From the NCBI GenBank assembly GCA_960531495.1, contig OY482852.1:12284896-12348895 (forward strand): a stretch of DNA of 64,000 bases, read 5' to 3'. The DNA is from Zeus faber (lineage: Eukaryota; Chordata; Actinopteri; Zeiformes; Zeidae). The translations under genes were made by a program, and so were the position numbers. The notes under the pieces were generated by a model, which saw only the letters and a program-made list of their open reading frames with translations, ran no database searches and was not told the origin of the DNA. Below are positions 38,301 through 61,768 of this stretch, in pieces (within the stretch, counting starts at the first letter, position 1; each line of letters begins with the position of its first letter).

Positions 38301-41300
38301 GACAAGTCTGCCAGCTGGACACACACCCTCCTCAGCATGGCCAGCAGTGGAGGGCAGCTGGTGCCGCACACACACCTCAGAGCCTCAGCAAACACCTTCC
38401 ACTGTGCACGCATGTGCATGCTCCACAGCTTCCGGGTGTTCAGGGCTACAGCCACATCCTGCACTGAAATCACCTGCGAAAGAAGCATAACCATGATGAT
38501 GTAAATAATGGAAACTCAGAGATGCTCATGGTAGGATTAAAGATGGAGGAAATATTGCAGGTTCATGGGTTTTACAAATATTAACAGGTAATTTATGATG
38601 CAACTCTATAAAGGACAAAAATACACAGTAGCAGTTAATAATAAAATGCTTTATTGTATTTTCCACAGCATTATGTGGAATAAATAAAACAGATAAGCTT
38701 ATATTAAGAAAAAAGCCCCAATAAATGAGGTTGGGTTAAGTAGGTGCATTTAGGTGCAAGTTTACTGGACACCACACATACAAACAACACGCTATCTTGG
38801 TATTGGACACACAGGGATGAAAATGGTAGTAACCTTATTGTCTGAAACATGGTAAGATAGACAGAAAGTCATTTCCCCTAAAAATGGAGTATATGTTTGA
38901 TACTATAGTATAAAATGGTACACTAGTACAGAGAACAGTTGGTGATGATGACAGGAATATCATATAGAGCTGGGGTACCTGTGTGCTCTGCATGGGCAGT
39001 GGGAGAGGAAGCAGCTCAGACAGCAGCGTGAGACCAGAGAACAGACCCTCGGGGGCTTTCAGCAGCGAGCCCAAAACCTCCTTCAGCATCAACGACCAGG
39101 TGTTACTAGCCAGAGTTTCCTCTGTGTGTGTCACCTACAAGGAAAAACATACAACACAAATTATTACACAATTATGACAACTGGCGACAGTTACGTTTGA
39201 CAGTGACTGCACTTCAGTGTAGTCTTATTACATAATCCCCTGATTGCAATTATTTGCGAGAAGCGAGATCATTTTGTTGAATTTTGAGATTACAAATCAT
39301 ATCCATCCAAATTTAAAGGAAATCTTAAAAAGGTGCTAGAAATGTTGCAACAAACAGAATGAAGGAATTTGGTGTGTTTCATTAGTTGAGGGGAGGGAAA
39401 TAGCTGTCTACCCAAGTCTTTATGATCCAAGCCAATAAATGCCTCATAAGGTGGATAAGGAGTATTACTACATTATTATAGACTTATACTATGACAGAGA
39501 CATGAAATGAAAAAAGATTAAATCACAATTATATGTATGACAATTAACCACCAACAACATTTTTCAGACGGTAATAGGCCATCACTGACCCTGTCAGACT
39601 GAACGAACAAGAAAAAGAATCATCGTTCACGCTGAAGGATTTTGTCCCGTGGAACATTTTTTGTTGTCTGGAACTGCCAAAAGACAGCGAAAACTTGTGT
39701 GTGGGCCTTCAGTGGTAACTGCGAACACAGATATACACCCAAAGCCAAGCACGCACCTGTTCGCTGACACCTTGTGTGAAGGTGAGCAGGATGTCGACGA
39801 TGAGCGCCTGAACCCTCGTCTCCTCACCGTCGAGGCGGCCCGACGCCGGGACAGAACACACGATCATGTGCAGCATCACCAGCACGTTGGCCACACGCGT
39901 GTCTCTGAACTGGAAGGCCCCGCCGCGGAGCAGCTCCGTCAGCATGGTGCGCAGCAGTCGCAGTGTGTTGACGCACACGCTCAGGATGACACAGCGCTGT
40001 GGCGTGGGGCTCATGTGACCGTGCACGCGCCACGGCTGGAGCAGCACGGTGCACATCTTCTGGAGGAGGCGCACGCATGTGTCCAGACCCTCGCCCGAGA
40101 AGAGCTGCACCCCGGCGAGGCTCCACTTCAGGTCCCGCTGGTGACCTGCAGAGAAATAAAGAAAGACACTTGAGCTACACTTCAGGATCTCCGCCTGAAC
40201 GTTACAAGCTGACATTATAATCATGGGCAAAACCAGCACCTGCTTAGAACAACACCCCCGAACACCCTCCTGATGACATCCTTCTCCCGTTCTCCCTCCT
40301 TTATTGCCATTGCTATCACTGGAAGAGGGCACCTGCCAAATCGCTGTTCCACTTTTCCTAAATTATGTTTTGTAGATACATGTCGTCTGATGTTTCTATG
40401 TTTATGTTTTTCAAGGTTCATGTTGTTGTTTATTTCTATGTTTATTTGTCTCCCCCGTGCTGATTCTCCCCCTCTTGTGGACATAATGATGATTAGTTGT
40501 TTATAGACCAAACATGGTAAGCTCATTCAGAAGGGGTAGTGGCGGTGTTGTGTAACAAAAAAGCTGTGCGTTTATCACCCCACAGGTCATCCAAAGGACA
40601 GAATTATTGCAAGCAGTTCTTGATGATTAAAAAATGAATGAAGAGTTGCATCGCAGGTTAAGAAGTTGAACTGAACACTTGGAGACTAACTCTGTCCTAG
40701 ATGCAATGGCATATGAATAATCTGTGTTGTATGCCAAGCATGCTGACAGCACAGGTTTAAAAATAAATAAATAAACAAACAGATAAATGAATGAATGAAT
40801 GAATGAATGAATGAATGCATGAATAAATGAATGAATGAATAAATCAAAATCGCGGGCAATTTATAAATAAAGCTAACAATTTAATTAGAAAGTACAACAT
40901 TCATGGACCATGGTTCAATATTTCCCGGAAAACCTGCTAGTAATTTTACTCCCTTTCTGCAAATAAAATGAGAACTGTTGGTTGTAGGTACACAAGCTTA
41001 AAGGATAGGTTCGCAATTCTTCAACCCAGGCCTTATTGAAATGTTGGTTCCCAGAAATTTTGCTCAGTGCTTTACTACTGAGAAAAGCCTTGCCGCTCTG
41101 CTACAGCTTCTCATTGTGCTTAAATGCAGTTAGATGCATTCTAATGAGGCTTGGGTTGAAAAATAGAATTCTGAGCAGTGAGGGAACTGTATTCTGACCT
41201 TCGATTGCTGGTGGTGGGCAGGCGATGTGGCAGAGGACCCTCAGAGCTGTCACCATCCCAGTTCCTTCCGCAGTCAACACATTTTCTACATTCTAAAAAC

Positions 41301-42110
41301 GAGCAAAAACAACTTCAGAAAGACACAGCAGGGGCATATTTGCATACAGAAAGCATTGCCAATTTGTAACATTACAGGTTAATGTTTACTTTTTGTTCAG
41401 ACATGTTAAAGCACTTTGAAGCATCCTGGTGGCTTTTGAGATGTGTAATGAAAGCCTTCAGCCATATTCTTTCAACATTTGCAGTCCCTCAGTCGTGGTG
41501 TCTCTAAGCGGTGTTTGGGTGAGACTGGTCAAAATGCAACCCCTCGTTTTTGTTAAGATGTAGTTGGGAGATCTGTGTGTGCCTAGACACAAGCATAACC
41601 AACAGAGCCCACTCAAATGCTGTTTTAGGTTAATATAGTTGGAATCATGTATATGAGATAACATTATTTTCAACCTGCCCTTACACCTCTGCAACAAAGA
41701 GGCTTAATTGTACAAATTTAGTTCGATTTCATGAACATCATTAACTAATATCTTAGAGATGTCAAGTGCACTGCAATTGATTCCGCTGTAAATTTTATTT
41801 ATACTACTATATATTGTCATTTACATTTGGTGCATGAAGATGTGGTCTGTTTGATGAATGCAAAGAAATAAACCAAATGGTGAGATACATACATCTAACT
41901 ATATGCAGTTACAAAGCTGACATAATCAACAAAGCACAAATTAGGTCTCATCAGTATAAATTGTGATTTGAGCCTACCTGCTTGATGTATTCTACCAGGG
42001 TCGGAATGCTGCCGATCTCAAATCGAAGTTTCTCAAGAGGCTCCAGCCATTTACCTAGCTCTAAAATACAATGTAAAATCCATAATCAAAAGTCAATCAC
42101 AAAAGTAAGT

Positions 42111-42197
<87 letters not shown>

Positions 42198-45100
42198 TTA
42201 TATACATATATGTTTAGCACTTACCCTGTAATTTGGCATTTGTGTCATCTGCCTTGGCCAAGGCGAGGAGCGGAGAAGCATACTGCTCCATCATACGCAG
42301 GTCATTGGAGCTCTGCACCACCAGTAAAACCAGCATACAGGCATAGTTGTATGTAACAGCCTTGCGGGCCTTAGTCTCACTGATGTGGGAGTAAATGATG
42401 CAAACAACTTGGTTAATAGTTACGAGCAACACACAAAGAGGTAGATACAAATATGAAATAAACACAGGCACACAGACAGAGTCAAATTCAGTTTAGGTTG
42501 CGGGCCGGATTGGTCAAAATGTGACTTCATGCATGACAGATTACTTTTTGGTGAACTATGATTGGAAGTCTGAGCGTGCACGCGCACATTCTCGTGCAGC
42601 CCACTCAGATACTCTTTTGCAATAATATTAAAAAAACAAAAAACATACTGCACTAGCCACCAAAGGAAGTGGACATGGTCTGGCCTTTTTTCGTCTTCGT
42701 CTGGAATAAACTAAGCTAAACTGAACTTAAATTGATTCAGCTCTATTGATGATTCATATTTATTGCAGACATATAAATCATTACCAACTAAGACAAGACT
42801 ATTAAAAAATTGGCCTGTTTACGTATTCTTGACAACCAGGGTGTGGAGTCTCACCCTTGTCCGTCTTTGCTGTGGTGCTGTAGTAGGGTGGCCAGACATG
42901 ACATGTTGTTTTCCAGGCTGAAAACGTGGGCCACAGCACTGCGGCCTGTCTGCGTGAAGGTGATCAGATAGAGGGCGTGGAGTGTGCCCAGCACGTCTGC
43001 ATTGTCCCCCTCCTCCAGTCCCACGCCGCCCTCGCCTCCCGTAGCTACGTGACTCATGAGCTCGGACACACCCTGGAGAGCGTGCAGCGCCTGCATGAGC
43101 CACACCCCCAAGCCGTCTTCCCCCAGCCCGGGCCCCGTGAAACTCCCCTCTCCCCCCGTGGGAGCCGCTTCCTCACCCTCCGCCTCGGCCACAGCTGCGA
43201 GCAGGCGTAGCAGCAGGCCAGTGGGGGCGGGTTGAGCCAGCATGAAGAGCAGGCCAGCCTGTGTGAGAGATAGGAAGCGGAGCAGCTCCCTAACGGCTTG
43301 AATGACGCCAAAGTGTCCGGACGCTGCTGCGTTTGAAAGCACCACTGTTGTACTTTCCAGGAAATGGCAAGCGTGCATGTATCTGGCAGGAGGAGAAAAC
43401 TTCTGTCACAACAACCCCATTTATGAAGTAGCACTTCACAATTGAATTGCGTTTTTTGTTCATTAAATGCCACTGCTATAAGATTATAATACTGTAATGA
43501 CACATGTCTACCTATTGCAGAGGAAATACCTTGAAATAAGTAAATGAAAATGTGGGTAGACAGTTAATATAACTGAACGTAACTGATAGAAATGCAACTA
43601 ATTCTCAACATAATTATTGCAGCATTCGGAACACTCGTTTAAAATTCCCCTTAAATCTGGATGGAAGATGAGGGTGGAATCTAATGACCGTACAAAATGA
43701 CCGCAATGAAGTGATTATCTAATAATTACCTGTATAGTGTGGGGTATGGATCGTCCCTCTCTTGTGGCCCAGTTATCCTGGCGTTCGTGGGGAAGGCCTT
43801 CCCGGGAGGCTGTACCATTATGTGAGGTGCAGTCTCTAGAAGGTGATGTAGCTCTTCGAGAACTCCTGCCAACCTATCTAGTTCTGCCTCGCTGACAGGG
43901 GAAGTGCTCAGGGACGGCTCGTCCTCCATCGGGCTCTCACCATCATCCAGCTCCTCCTGAGGGATAATTCATATTTTGTTTACAAAATACAATCCTGGTG
44001 ATATTGTTTGGACAGTTTAGATGTATTTGGAAAAATAAAAAAAGATGAATACTCAAATATTGCAATTCCTGTGACACACAGAATGCATATATGCACTGAT
44101 TAGATATGATTATTTCTACACTGCTACTAGTTTTATGATTACGTTTTTATTCTTGCCAATTCGAGGAAAAAAACAAAACAAAAGAAATTATTGCATTGCA
44201 ATTTTTGAGGAAATCAAACATTTCTGGTCACAACAATCACAAAAAAATCTTTAGAGTGTGTATACCTGCTGAGGCTCAGTCCATGCTGCAGCTGTACGTT
44301 GGAGGTCAGTGAGGACCTCGTAGACGTGACTTTTTTGCTGTATGGCATTGCCAGCTGTTACAACCCTTACAGTTTCTTCACGCAAGAACAGCTGGACTAA
44401 ACGCTGCAAGGGACAAATCTGGGTATCAGTTCAGTGGTAATAACTTGAGTAGAAATATTAAACTATTATATTCATATTTTGTATTCTATGTCTGAGGTAG
44501 ACGTGTCAAACAGTAGTGTCAAAATTATTCAAAATAAAGTCACAAATGTGCTCAGACTAACCTGATAACCACTCTTCTCCCCTCCCCCTGTGTGCAGAAA
44601 AGCCTCTACACCAGCTGGGGCACTAGTGAGGGCATCCAAAAGTTTGAGGATACACAGCTTCAGCGTAGAGGAGACATGATCCCTGTGAAGCAGCTCTAGC
44701 AGCATGCCGAGGGCTCCGTCCTGCAGCAGCGCTGAAAGGCCCTGTGGGGACTCTGCCAAGCAGGAAGCCAGCTTGGCAGCGGCTTTCAGCTGCCTGAGGT
44801 TCAGGGCGATGGGCTGTGTTAGCGCAACATCCATACTGAGGCCCTGAAGAGCCCACCGCACTAAGGTTGCTAGAGCGTCCTCCCATGCCCCTTCTCCCTG
44901 TCCAATCAGAAAGCCCAGTCCTTTAGCCAGCAGTCCTGGCGCCTGTTCGAGGGCTGTGACCCAGCGTGCATCTCTGTCCTCTCCTATGGCCACTAGCAGC
45001 TCTCTCAGTTGTGTGACAACATCGGTCACATCCTCGCCTCCAGGCCCTTCTGTACCGCCAGGGTCCCTGGGCTCCTCCATGGTGGCCTTCTCCAGCTGGC

Positions 45101-48100
45101 TGTCAAAGCGTGTCTTGTACGGAGGTGTGAAGTACAGCAGTGGTCTGAGTTCTCGCTCGTAGGGGTCGTACTGGACAGGTGGCACGGATGCAAGGTCTTC
45201 GGGAGTGTAGTCCATGTCAAAGCTGGGAAGTTTGAAGCTACCGTTATCCAAATCGTCCTCATCACTGGAGATTTGCTCATAGCCATCATCACCTGCCGGT
45301 GCAGAGAACAGAGGAAAGAGCAGTTAAGACACAGTTAATGTGTGTGTTCTGGGCCTTTTAAACTGAGGTTTAATGAATAAGAGCTACAGAACAACCTCCC
45401 TTCTTGCTCACTCTCCAATGGGTATGGCGACAGGTCTACTCACACAGATGCAGCACCACATGCAGGGTTAGTTAGTTCAAGACAAATAATGTTGCAACAA
45501 TACAAGCAGCGGTGGCAATGGCTACAAGGTTCTATTCGGCTGCTGGTAATAGGTTGTGAATCCTGATCATTCAGCCTTGAGGTGGCCTGGGGGGGGTGGC
45601 AGATGTAGGGCTGAAGGTTCCAACATGCACGCTCTTTGACAGTTGCCCTATCCCAATCCAACCCTCTTTCCTTGTCCCATTTGGAAGTGACGTGGGCAGA
45701 CTGCGTCGGGCAGGTTGGCAAGATGGGAAGCGCTTGCAATGAGTATGGCGTTTCTAGTTTGCTCTCTATTTGGAACGGGCCATCTACTGGTTTTACATGG
45801 GAACTACCCTACCTTCCTCCATCTCCTCTTCCTCGCCCTCACCCTCATCTTCCTCCTCTTCTTCCTCCTCTTCATCCTCCTGAACACTCCCCTCGGTTCT
45901 TGCATCCTCCTCCTCCTCCTGCTCCTCTTCTTCGTCATCCCCCTCTTCCTCCGGCTCACCGTCAGAGTATGGTTCTTCAGCAGGCAGCGACCTTTCAGGC
46001 GACACGGCTTCCAGGTAATCCACACGTCCCTCACAGGGCTCAGCTTTGGCTACACCAACTGGAAGAGGCATAGCACAGACCAGAAGGTTGTTTGCAAACA
46101 TAGGAGCAGGAACATGTAGCCTATATAAAATGAACAAAACGGCTGAAGAACATAAATTTGGCGATTTATAAAAGGTAATAAAAAAGGTAAAAACTTTTTT
46201 CCTGATTAAGCTATATTTTGGTTGTGATGGACTCATCAGTACCATAGTCGATACTGAAAAATTTAACAGATGGAATTTTAACTAGAAACACTTTTTTTTT
46301 TAATTTTTATTTAACTTTTTTATAAATCAAATAGAATATCATATTAACCGTCACTAATCCAGAACTTTCATAGCGCACAAAAATCCTGACCTGTGACAGG
46401 GACCTGCTCCTCTTCATCGTCATCTGGGGGTGGAGGGCCGGGTGGGGTGCGTGGCCCCCGGGGAGCCGGTCTGGGCGGGCTTCCATTGTACTGGTCATCC
46501 TTCTCCCATTCTGAGATGAACAGGGATCAATGTTGGAAGGAGATGAGGCACAAACAAGGCAAACAAGAGGCCAGGAAACATAGTCATGAAACATTTACAT
46601 TTCTCCTGTTAGGTTACTGGTGAACTGGATTGTGTCAGTAATATTTGAAGGAATCGAGGCCTACCTTGTTTTACCACCCTCTTGGGTCCGCTCTGTTGTT
46701 GGGGGGGTGGGGGGGGTGGTGGGGGTGGTGAGTTTTGGTCATACCCATGCGAACGCTCAGCTGTTCCATACACTGCTAATGTCAGGCTGGTGTACCAGCC
46801 ACGTAGCACTAGGCCATCTGTGTTCACCTATAAACCGAAACAAGTTAAAATTCAAGAGATTATTTGTTACATACATATACATAGGGTCATTCATATACAG
46901 TATGCAGTGAAATGTCATGACACCCGCACATGCAATTATTTACTGTTCTAGAGAAAAGGTATCGGTATCATTAGCAGTTCCTTGAACACAAATGACTCAC
47001 TTACCTTTCCACTTGGCCTGAAGACTATGGACTTGTTCTCATCATATTCCAAACTAAGGGAAAGGGAAGATGGGACTCATTAGTAATATGCTGCAGAAAA
47101 TAAAAACAAGTAGGGCATATTGACTACAAGCACTGACCTATGGAAAAAGGAGACACGGCTAACCACATCTGCATGGGGTATTTGAAATTAAATCATGTGA
47201 TGCAAGTGAGAGTGAATTGTGTTGGCTTCAAGTAAATATGCAAATATTAACAAATAACAATATGCTGTTTCCATTTTCTGAAGTTTCAGGTCATGACGAT
47301 ACAAGTATGTGTCTGATTAATACCTTTCATGGACACAAAAACCTAAGTAGCTTGTGTTTAAACATTCTACCACTAGGGTGTTTCTCCTTGGAAGATTGGG
47401 GTGTATTTGATCCCTTTGGGCTACTGTGTAGGGGATGTGCATGTTGGCAGTTTATATTCTCAAGAGACCAGCTAGCAAATGAACAATGATACTTGCACAC
47501 ACACAACACTGGTTCTCCTTGTGAGAAAAAGCAGATAAAAGACTCCACCCATACTGGTTCAACAGGTGAGACAGATGCCTTTTATATACTTGCGAGATCT
47601 GTAAAAGTCCAGCCCAAATCCGGGAACCACAAAGAGAATGTGTCAGAGTGGGTGGGAGAGATAAAGGATAAAAAGGTAAAAGAGAGGAGGAGAGAAGTCT
47701 GACCTGCCTAGCCTGTGGAAGGTGGGGCTGTTGGGTTTGGCAACATTGTTGAAGAACAACTCAAGCTGGAAAGCATGAGGGGATGTCTCCCTGAAAACAT
47801 ATAATTGTTGTTATTATTACTATAATTAAAAACAGAGTAAAACTGAAAACAACAGATCACTCAGGACAATATTTCTATTAAATCAAGATTAGAATGCTTC
47901 ATGGGTGAGTTAGGTTGTGCATCTTGACAGAGAGCCGCAAGAAGTCTCAGATAAAATGTATCAAATACCACTCTGTCAGTAACCATCAGAGCAATTTTGA
48001 CAAAAGCACAATGCATGACAGACGGTGAGCTTCTATATTACTTATAAACACATATTGAATTTACAGCAAGAACAAGAATTGATTTGAAACCACTTCCACA

Positions 48101-49871
48101 TTGTTAAATTCACCAGAATTAATAAGACTGCAATTATGTCTAGGTGGATGCATCTCAAATAGCCATGTGCTTCTTTTACGTTTTTGATAAGCTTTCAATA
48201 AGAAATGATGAGGTTTGAATTTGATTATCAACAGTGTGGACATCTGTGGATCCAGAAATGAAGCAAATGGAATATTCTGAGTGTGACTGATCTTTGGCCT
48301 AGTAGGAAAACAGAATCCTACATAGGCCTGGTAAATAATATTGTAACATTATGTGGCGGGCCAAGGGGGCGTGGTCAAGCCGCGGCTGCAGACAGGCGCT
48401 GCAGGCTCCCATCGCGGGGCCGCTGAGCCGCTGCAGATCGGGCGAATCATCGGAGGGACTTCGCTGATTCTTCTGATCCCAAAACCAGGATGTAATATAT
48501 GGTTGTTGTCCCCGCAGGGAGGACCGGTATGCTTGCGGGACATGGTAGGACCGGGCGAGACAAGCCCGCTATCCAAGCCGCCCGACACCTCACGGCGGGA
48601 GCGCCGTTAAGCACAGATCTAACAGACTATTTTCATACTGGCCTGTGAGCCTTTAATTTATCGTTTTGGATCACAAGCCACGTTTTGTTTAAAAGACTGT
48701 GAATAAAAACACAGCAACTGGTGCTGTTTTGCCTCCGCCTGCCTCCTCTTCCTCATTCCCTGGCCCTGCACCAGAACACACGTCTTCACATATATATACA
48801 AATCAATAAACGAATCTATAATTAATCAGTCCAATAAGGAAAATTATGCAGTTGAATCGTTAAAAATCCCAATGATACCAAGCCTTGCACACATACAGAT
48901 ATAACTTTAATATGGTTTATGTGTGTGGTTTACCCAAATGCTCTGCTATCTGGTAAGCTGCTGTGCGCTTTGATTCCAGGCGGAATGATCCGCACCTCTG
49001 TGATAAGGACCCCGGATGGGAACCGCACCACATCAATATTGGTCAGCTGTGAAACATATGTCATAAATAACAAAAAATGAATGCGTTCAACACAAGTTTT
49101 TTGACACATTATTATTGTCGTAAAAATGTGCCACATTGTAATTTATTTTGAACACTGTCATTTCTCCTTAAGTAAAACGATATGAGTACTTTGTCTTAAA
49201 TGAGCTTAAAATTAAAACGCTAAAATCTACTTAACTATTTTTTTCCTTGTAAATACAAAAGCACCCGATTACAGCAACTCAGTACTTGTATTTAGTTAAT
49301 TTCTAACACTGAAAACAAACAGCAAATTATACATGAATAAACACCCAATACAAGCGCAACCCCTCAATATTTTAAAGACAAAAAAAAATCAATACCAACA
49401 TCAGATTAGCTTTCAAAAGGACAAACGTTCAAGTGAGTCTGAAGCAAATGCGTCCATTGAAATGAGCATCACCTTTAATACGAGATTGCTAGCCAGCCAT
49501 ACGGAGATGCATAACAGATAATAACCGTCCGTTTTAAATTCAGGATAACACGTATCACTGAAGTAGTTATATTGCGATGAGGTGGGGAATTTAATAAGAA
49601 AAGCTTTGATATAAACATACTAGCATTACTAGCGTTAGCCTGGCAAGCTAACATCACTAGCGAGGAAGTTGGGCATAGCTGCAGAACTGTTCTTCATGCG
49701 GACTAAAACAGCGACTAAAATTAATCGTGTGGTTTGTTTGTCGTTGGGTTTTTGTTATCCACAAAACGTGTATATTTACTACGGCGTGTGGGGATTCCGG
49801 GGCGTTACCTCTGCGCTCTGGTGTTTAAATGTGTCAATAAAAAGAAGCTCCGTTGAAGCGTCCCCCGCCAT
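33447..49871 (-). CDS. virma: VIRMA (virilizer homologue), m6A methyltransferase scaffold (27 coding exons)
   Basis: VIRMA scaffolds the nuclear WTAP-METTL3-METTL14 complex and steers m6A toward 3' UTRs. Coding exons: 49871-49809, 49046-48934, 47790-47704, 47053-47005, 46827-46665, 46510-46391, 46058-45813, 45292-44562, 44403-44266, 43956-43730, 43382-42855, 42379-42225, 42060-41978, 41292-41199, 40145-39757, 39134-38979, 38473-38238, 37177-36928, 36853-36636, 35904-35772, 35572-35420, 35287-35133, 34964-34868, 34786-34623, 34461-34112, 33984-33838, 33730-33447. All phases agree, giving 1842 aa; human has 1812. Landmarks: N-terminal LLFIDTFKH and NIDVVRFPSG; Pro-run about 130-138; acidic Glu-rich stretch 199-280 joined to DDGYEQISSDED; alpha-helical body; RGG-rich tail with RPHDIFRQRKQNTSRPPSMHV; end GRGRHVRSFTR, as in human. 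Unusual: 42 consecutive Gly (about residues 1774-1815) coded by a GGN repeat. Confidence 0.96.
33531..33656 (-). repeat. Coding GGN repeat, 42 glycines near the virma C-terminus
   Basis: Plus strand is (CCT)n then CCACC/CCGCC variants. In the virma frame every codon is GGN, giving 42 consecutive glycines between LSWLSA and RGSQGSK. Human has a short Ser/Gly segment at this place. The (CCT)n half is pure and likely unstable; the other half is codon-mixed and probably older. Confidence 0.9.
35290..35359. repeat. (CA)n microsatellite forming a virma acceptor
   Basis: The transcript reads (GU)n up to gtgtgtag before exon 35287-35133, so the dinucleotide repeat stands in for the polypyrimidine tract. 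Confidence 0.9.
36006..36613. mobile_element. Decayed hAT-like MITE
   Basis: Left end TAGGGCTGGACGAT and right end ATATATCACCCAGCAGTA are imperfect inverted repeats related to those of 37256-38040. No clean target duplication. In a virma intron. Confidence 0.4.
37256..38040. mobile_element. hAT-type non-autonomous element (MITE) with 8-bp target duplication
   Basis: The termini TAGGGCTGGGCGA and TCGCCCAGCCCGA are inverted repeats differing at one base. The element is flanked by perfect 8-bp duplications AGTTGGTG (37248-37255 and 38041-38048), the length hAT transposases make. The 785-bp interior has no transposase. It lies in the virma intron between exons 38473-38238 and 37177-36928. Confidence 0.75.
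40231..40850 (+). mobile_element. Second copy of the 113-1139 repeat family, in a virma intron
   Basis: The reverse complement of 147-645 aligns along almost its whole length with 40231-40766, including the block reading GGACAGAATTATTGCA and the stretch around CTAACTCTGTCCTAGATGCAAT. It lacks the GC-rich 5' part of the first copy, so it looks 5'-truncated. It ends in A-rich (AAAT)n/(AATG)n simple sequence (about 40762-40850), as expected of a retroposon 3' tail. It lies in the intron between virma exons ending at 41199 and starting at 40145. Confidence 0.6.
41000..41175. repeat. Short inverted-repeat (snapback) element
   Basis: CAATTCTTCAACCCAGGCC near the left end pairs with GGCTTGGGTTGAAAAATAGAATT near the right end, as in small fish MITEs. 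No target duplication identified. Confidence 0.4.
42112..42195. repeat. (CA)n microsatellite downstream of a virma donor
   Basis: About 84 bp of CA, (GU)n in the transcript, starting about 30 nt after the donor of exon 42379-42225. Confidence 0.95.
46846..46930 (-). repeat. Retroposon 3' tail, family shared with 28064-28151
   Basis: The reverse complement gives GTGTCATGACATTTCACTGCAT and TATGTATATGTATGTAACAAATAA, then CTCTTGAAT, matching the copy at 28 kb. It lies in the virma intron 5' of exon 46827-46665, 19 bp from its acceptor. Confidence 0.5.
48352..48780 (+). mobile_element. Possible solo LTR (fossil)
   Basis: A GC-rich 430-bp block beginning TGTGGCGGGCC and ending CCAGAACACA, with AATAAA at 48712-48717 followed by a GT- and T-rich stretch. 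This has the general form of an LTR. No target duplication is evident and no internal region is present. It lies in a virma intron. Confidence 0.35.
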
Positions 49872-50838
49872 CGCTGTCCTTCCCGGAGGTAAACTTCCGG
49901 AATGGCGACTGGCGACGACCACTTCCGGAGCAAAGGTCACCGCCGTATCGGCAAGTCCGCGCGCCGTCAGACGCGTTTAAAAACTGAATATAAATAATTA
50001 AAAAAAAAAACGAATAATAAAAAAAGGTAAACATCATATTGATCGAAAAATAAATAAATAAAAGTACAATGTTAATGAATTAATAAATGACATGGTATAC
50101 ACTCAGACTACAATGTGATGGGATGGGGAATGTGACTATGATTATGATTATTACGATAAATAATTATTATGAATAATCGGGTTCGGCTGTTGACAGTGCG
50201 TGTACTGTACACACCTGCGCGCTTTGTACACAGGTGGCCACGCCCAAAACAACATTGGCAGGTTATTAACTTGCTTTCAACACATTCCGGGCAAATCGAG
50301 CAAATCGCACCGGCCGCCCAACGACCACCTCGGCGGAAAGTGCGAACGGCGCGGAGGGATTGGTGACGAGCGTCGCGTATCTGCCACGTCCCGGAGCGAA
50401 AGGCACCTGGAGCAGGGAGGGCAGGTAGAGACGGGGGGAGGGGAGGGGGGGGTGTCACGTGGTGCCCCAGGTAGGTGCGCTACAAAAAGGGGAAACGTTC
50501 GGCCATTACTCCGCGGTGGTGGCTGGCTGCGGGAGGTGCTGCCGACGACGCCGACGACGACGCTTCTTCTTCTTCTTCTTCTTCTTCTTCTTCTTCTTCT
50601 TCTTGTTCTCCTCCTCCTCCTCGTCCTCCGGAGCCGCTCGTCTTCACCTCAAGGCTCGGGCCTCTCGGGTCAGGCGGACAGGTCTTCGAGCGCTGTCGCT
50701 TTCGCTAAAGTACCGGATCTCTCTTACTTTCACTTTTTTTTATATACTTTTTTTTTCCGTTTTGTTCCGTTCTTTTTTCTTTTGTTGGTTTTTTTTATTT
50801 ATTTTTTTTGGGGGGGGGGGCGGGTGGGGGTGTGTGGA
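49872..50838. promoter_or_regulatory. Head-to-head virma/esrp1 promoter region
   Basis: The virma (-) and esrp1 (+) start codons are 967 bp apart. CpG-rich blocks lie near 49860-49980 and 50280-50560. A (TTC)n at 50563-50604 and T/G-runs (50729-50819) fall in the probable esrp1 5' UTR. No TATA box evident. Shared regulation is inferred; virma is broadly expressed while esrp1 is epithelial. Confidence 0.5.
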
Positions 50839-61055
<10,217 letters not shown>

Positions 61056-61737
61056 GGGGTCACACAAACACTTTTACAATGACAAGGAACTCCTGACTAC
61101 TTGGTACACGTGGAAGACTCTAACCACGTGGTTAGGTTTTCAAATAAAGCCTTTTAGTTGTTTTTATTTATGTTAAAGAACAGAAATTAATGTATTTTAT
61201 ACCAAATCAATGTGGCCTTAGCCAAAATAGCAGCTTTGTCTTACATTGCACACTGTGTATTTTTTAAAGCTTTATCGAGACGTAATGACTTGTTATATGA
61301 TATAACCACTAAGATATATTTGACAAAAAAATATAGAAATGACTTAGTAGAAATTGAGCTGTATCTTTTCCCTGTGCTTTTCTGTGAACCAGAGTTGAAT
61401 GTGTGTGTGCACGTGTGCGTGCGTGCGAAAGAGAAAAGTATTAAGCGCGATTGTGTCGATGCATTTTTTTATACCTTTTTTTGTTTATATAATGCATTTT
61501 AATTATCTTTATATACATTTGATACAATACATAGTGATTGTATTGGAAGCTTTAGTGCATGAAGAAGTTAGTAGTACTACTATAAGATGTTTACATGTTG
61601 CCAACTACCAATGCACTGCTTAGACTACTATGGGATACGAGAGCAGTATCTTTGAATCACAACATACATGTTACACTGTAGGATGTCTGAACTTGTCAAA
61701 TTATTGGATTCCTCAGGCTTCACATAAATATATAAAT

Positions 61738-61768
<31 letters not shown>

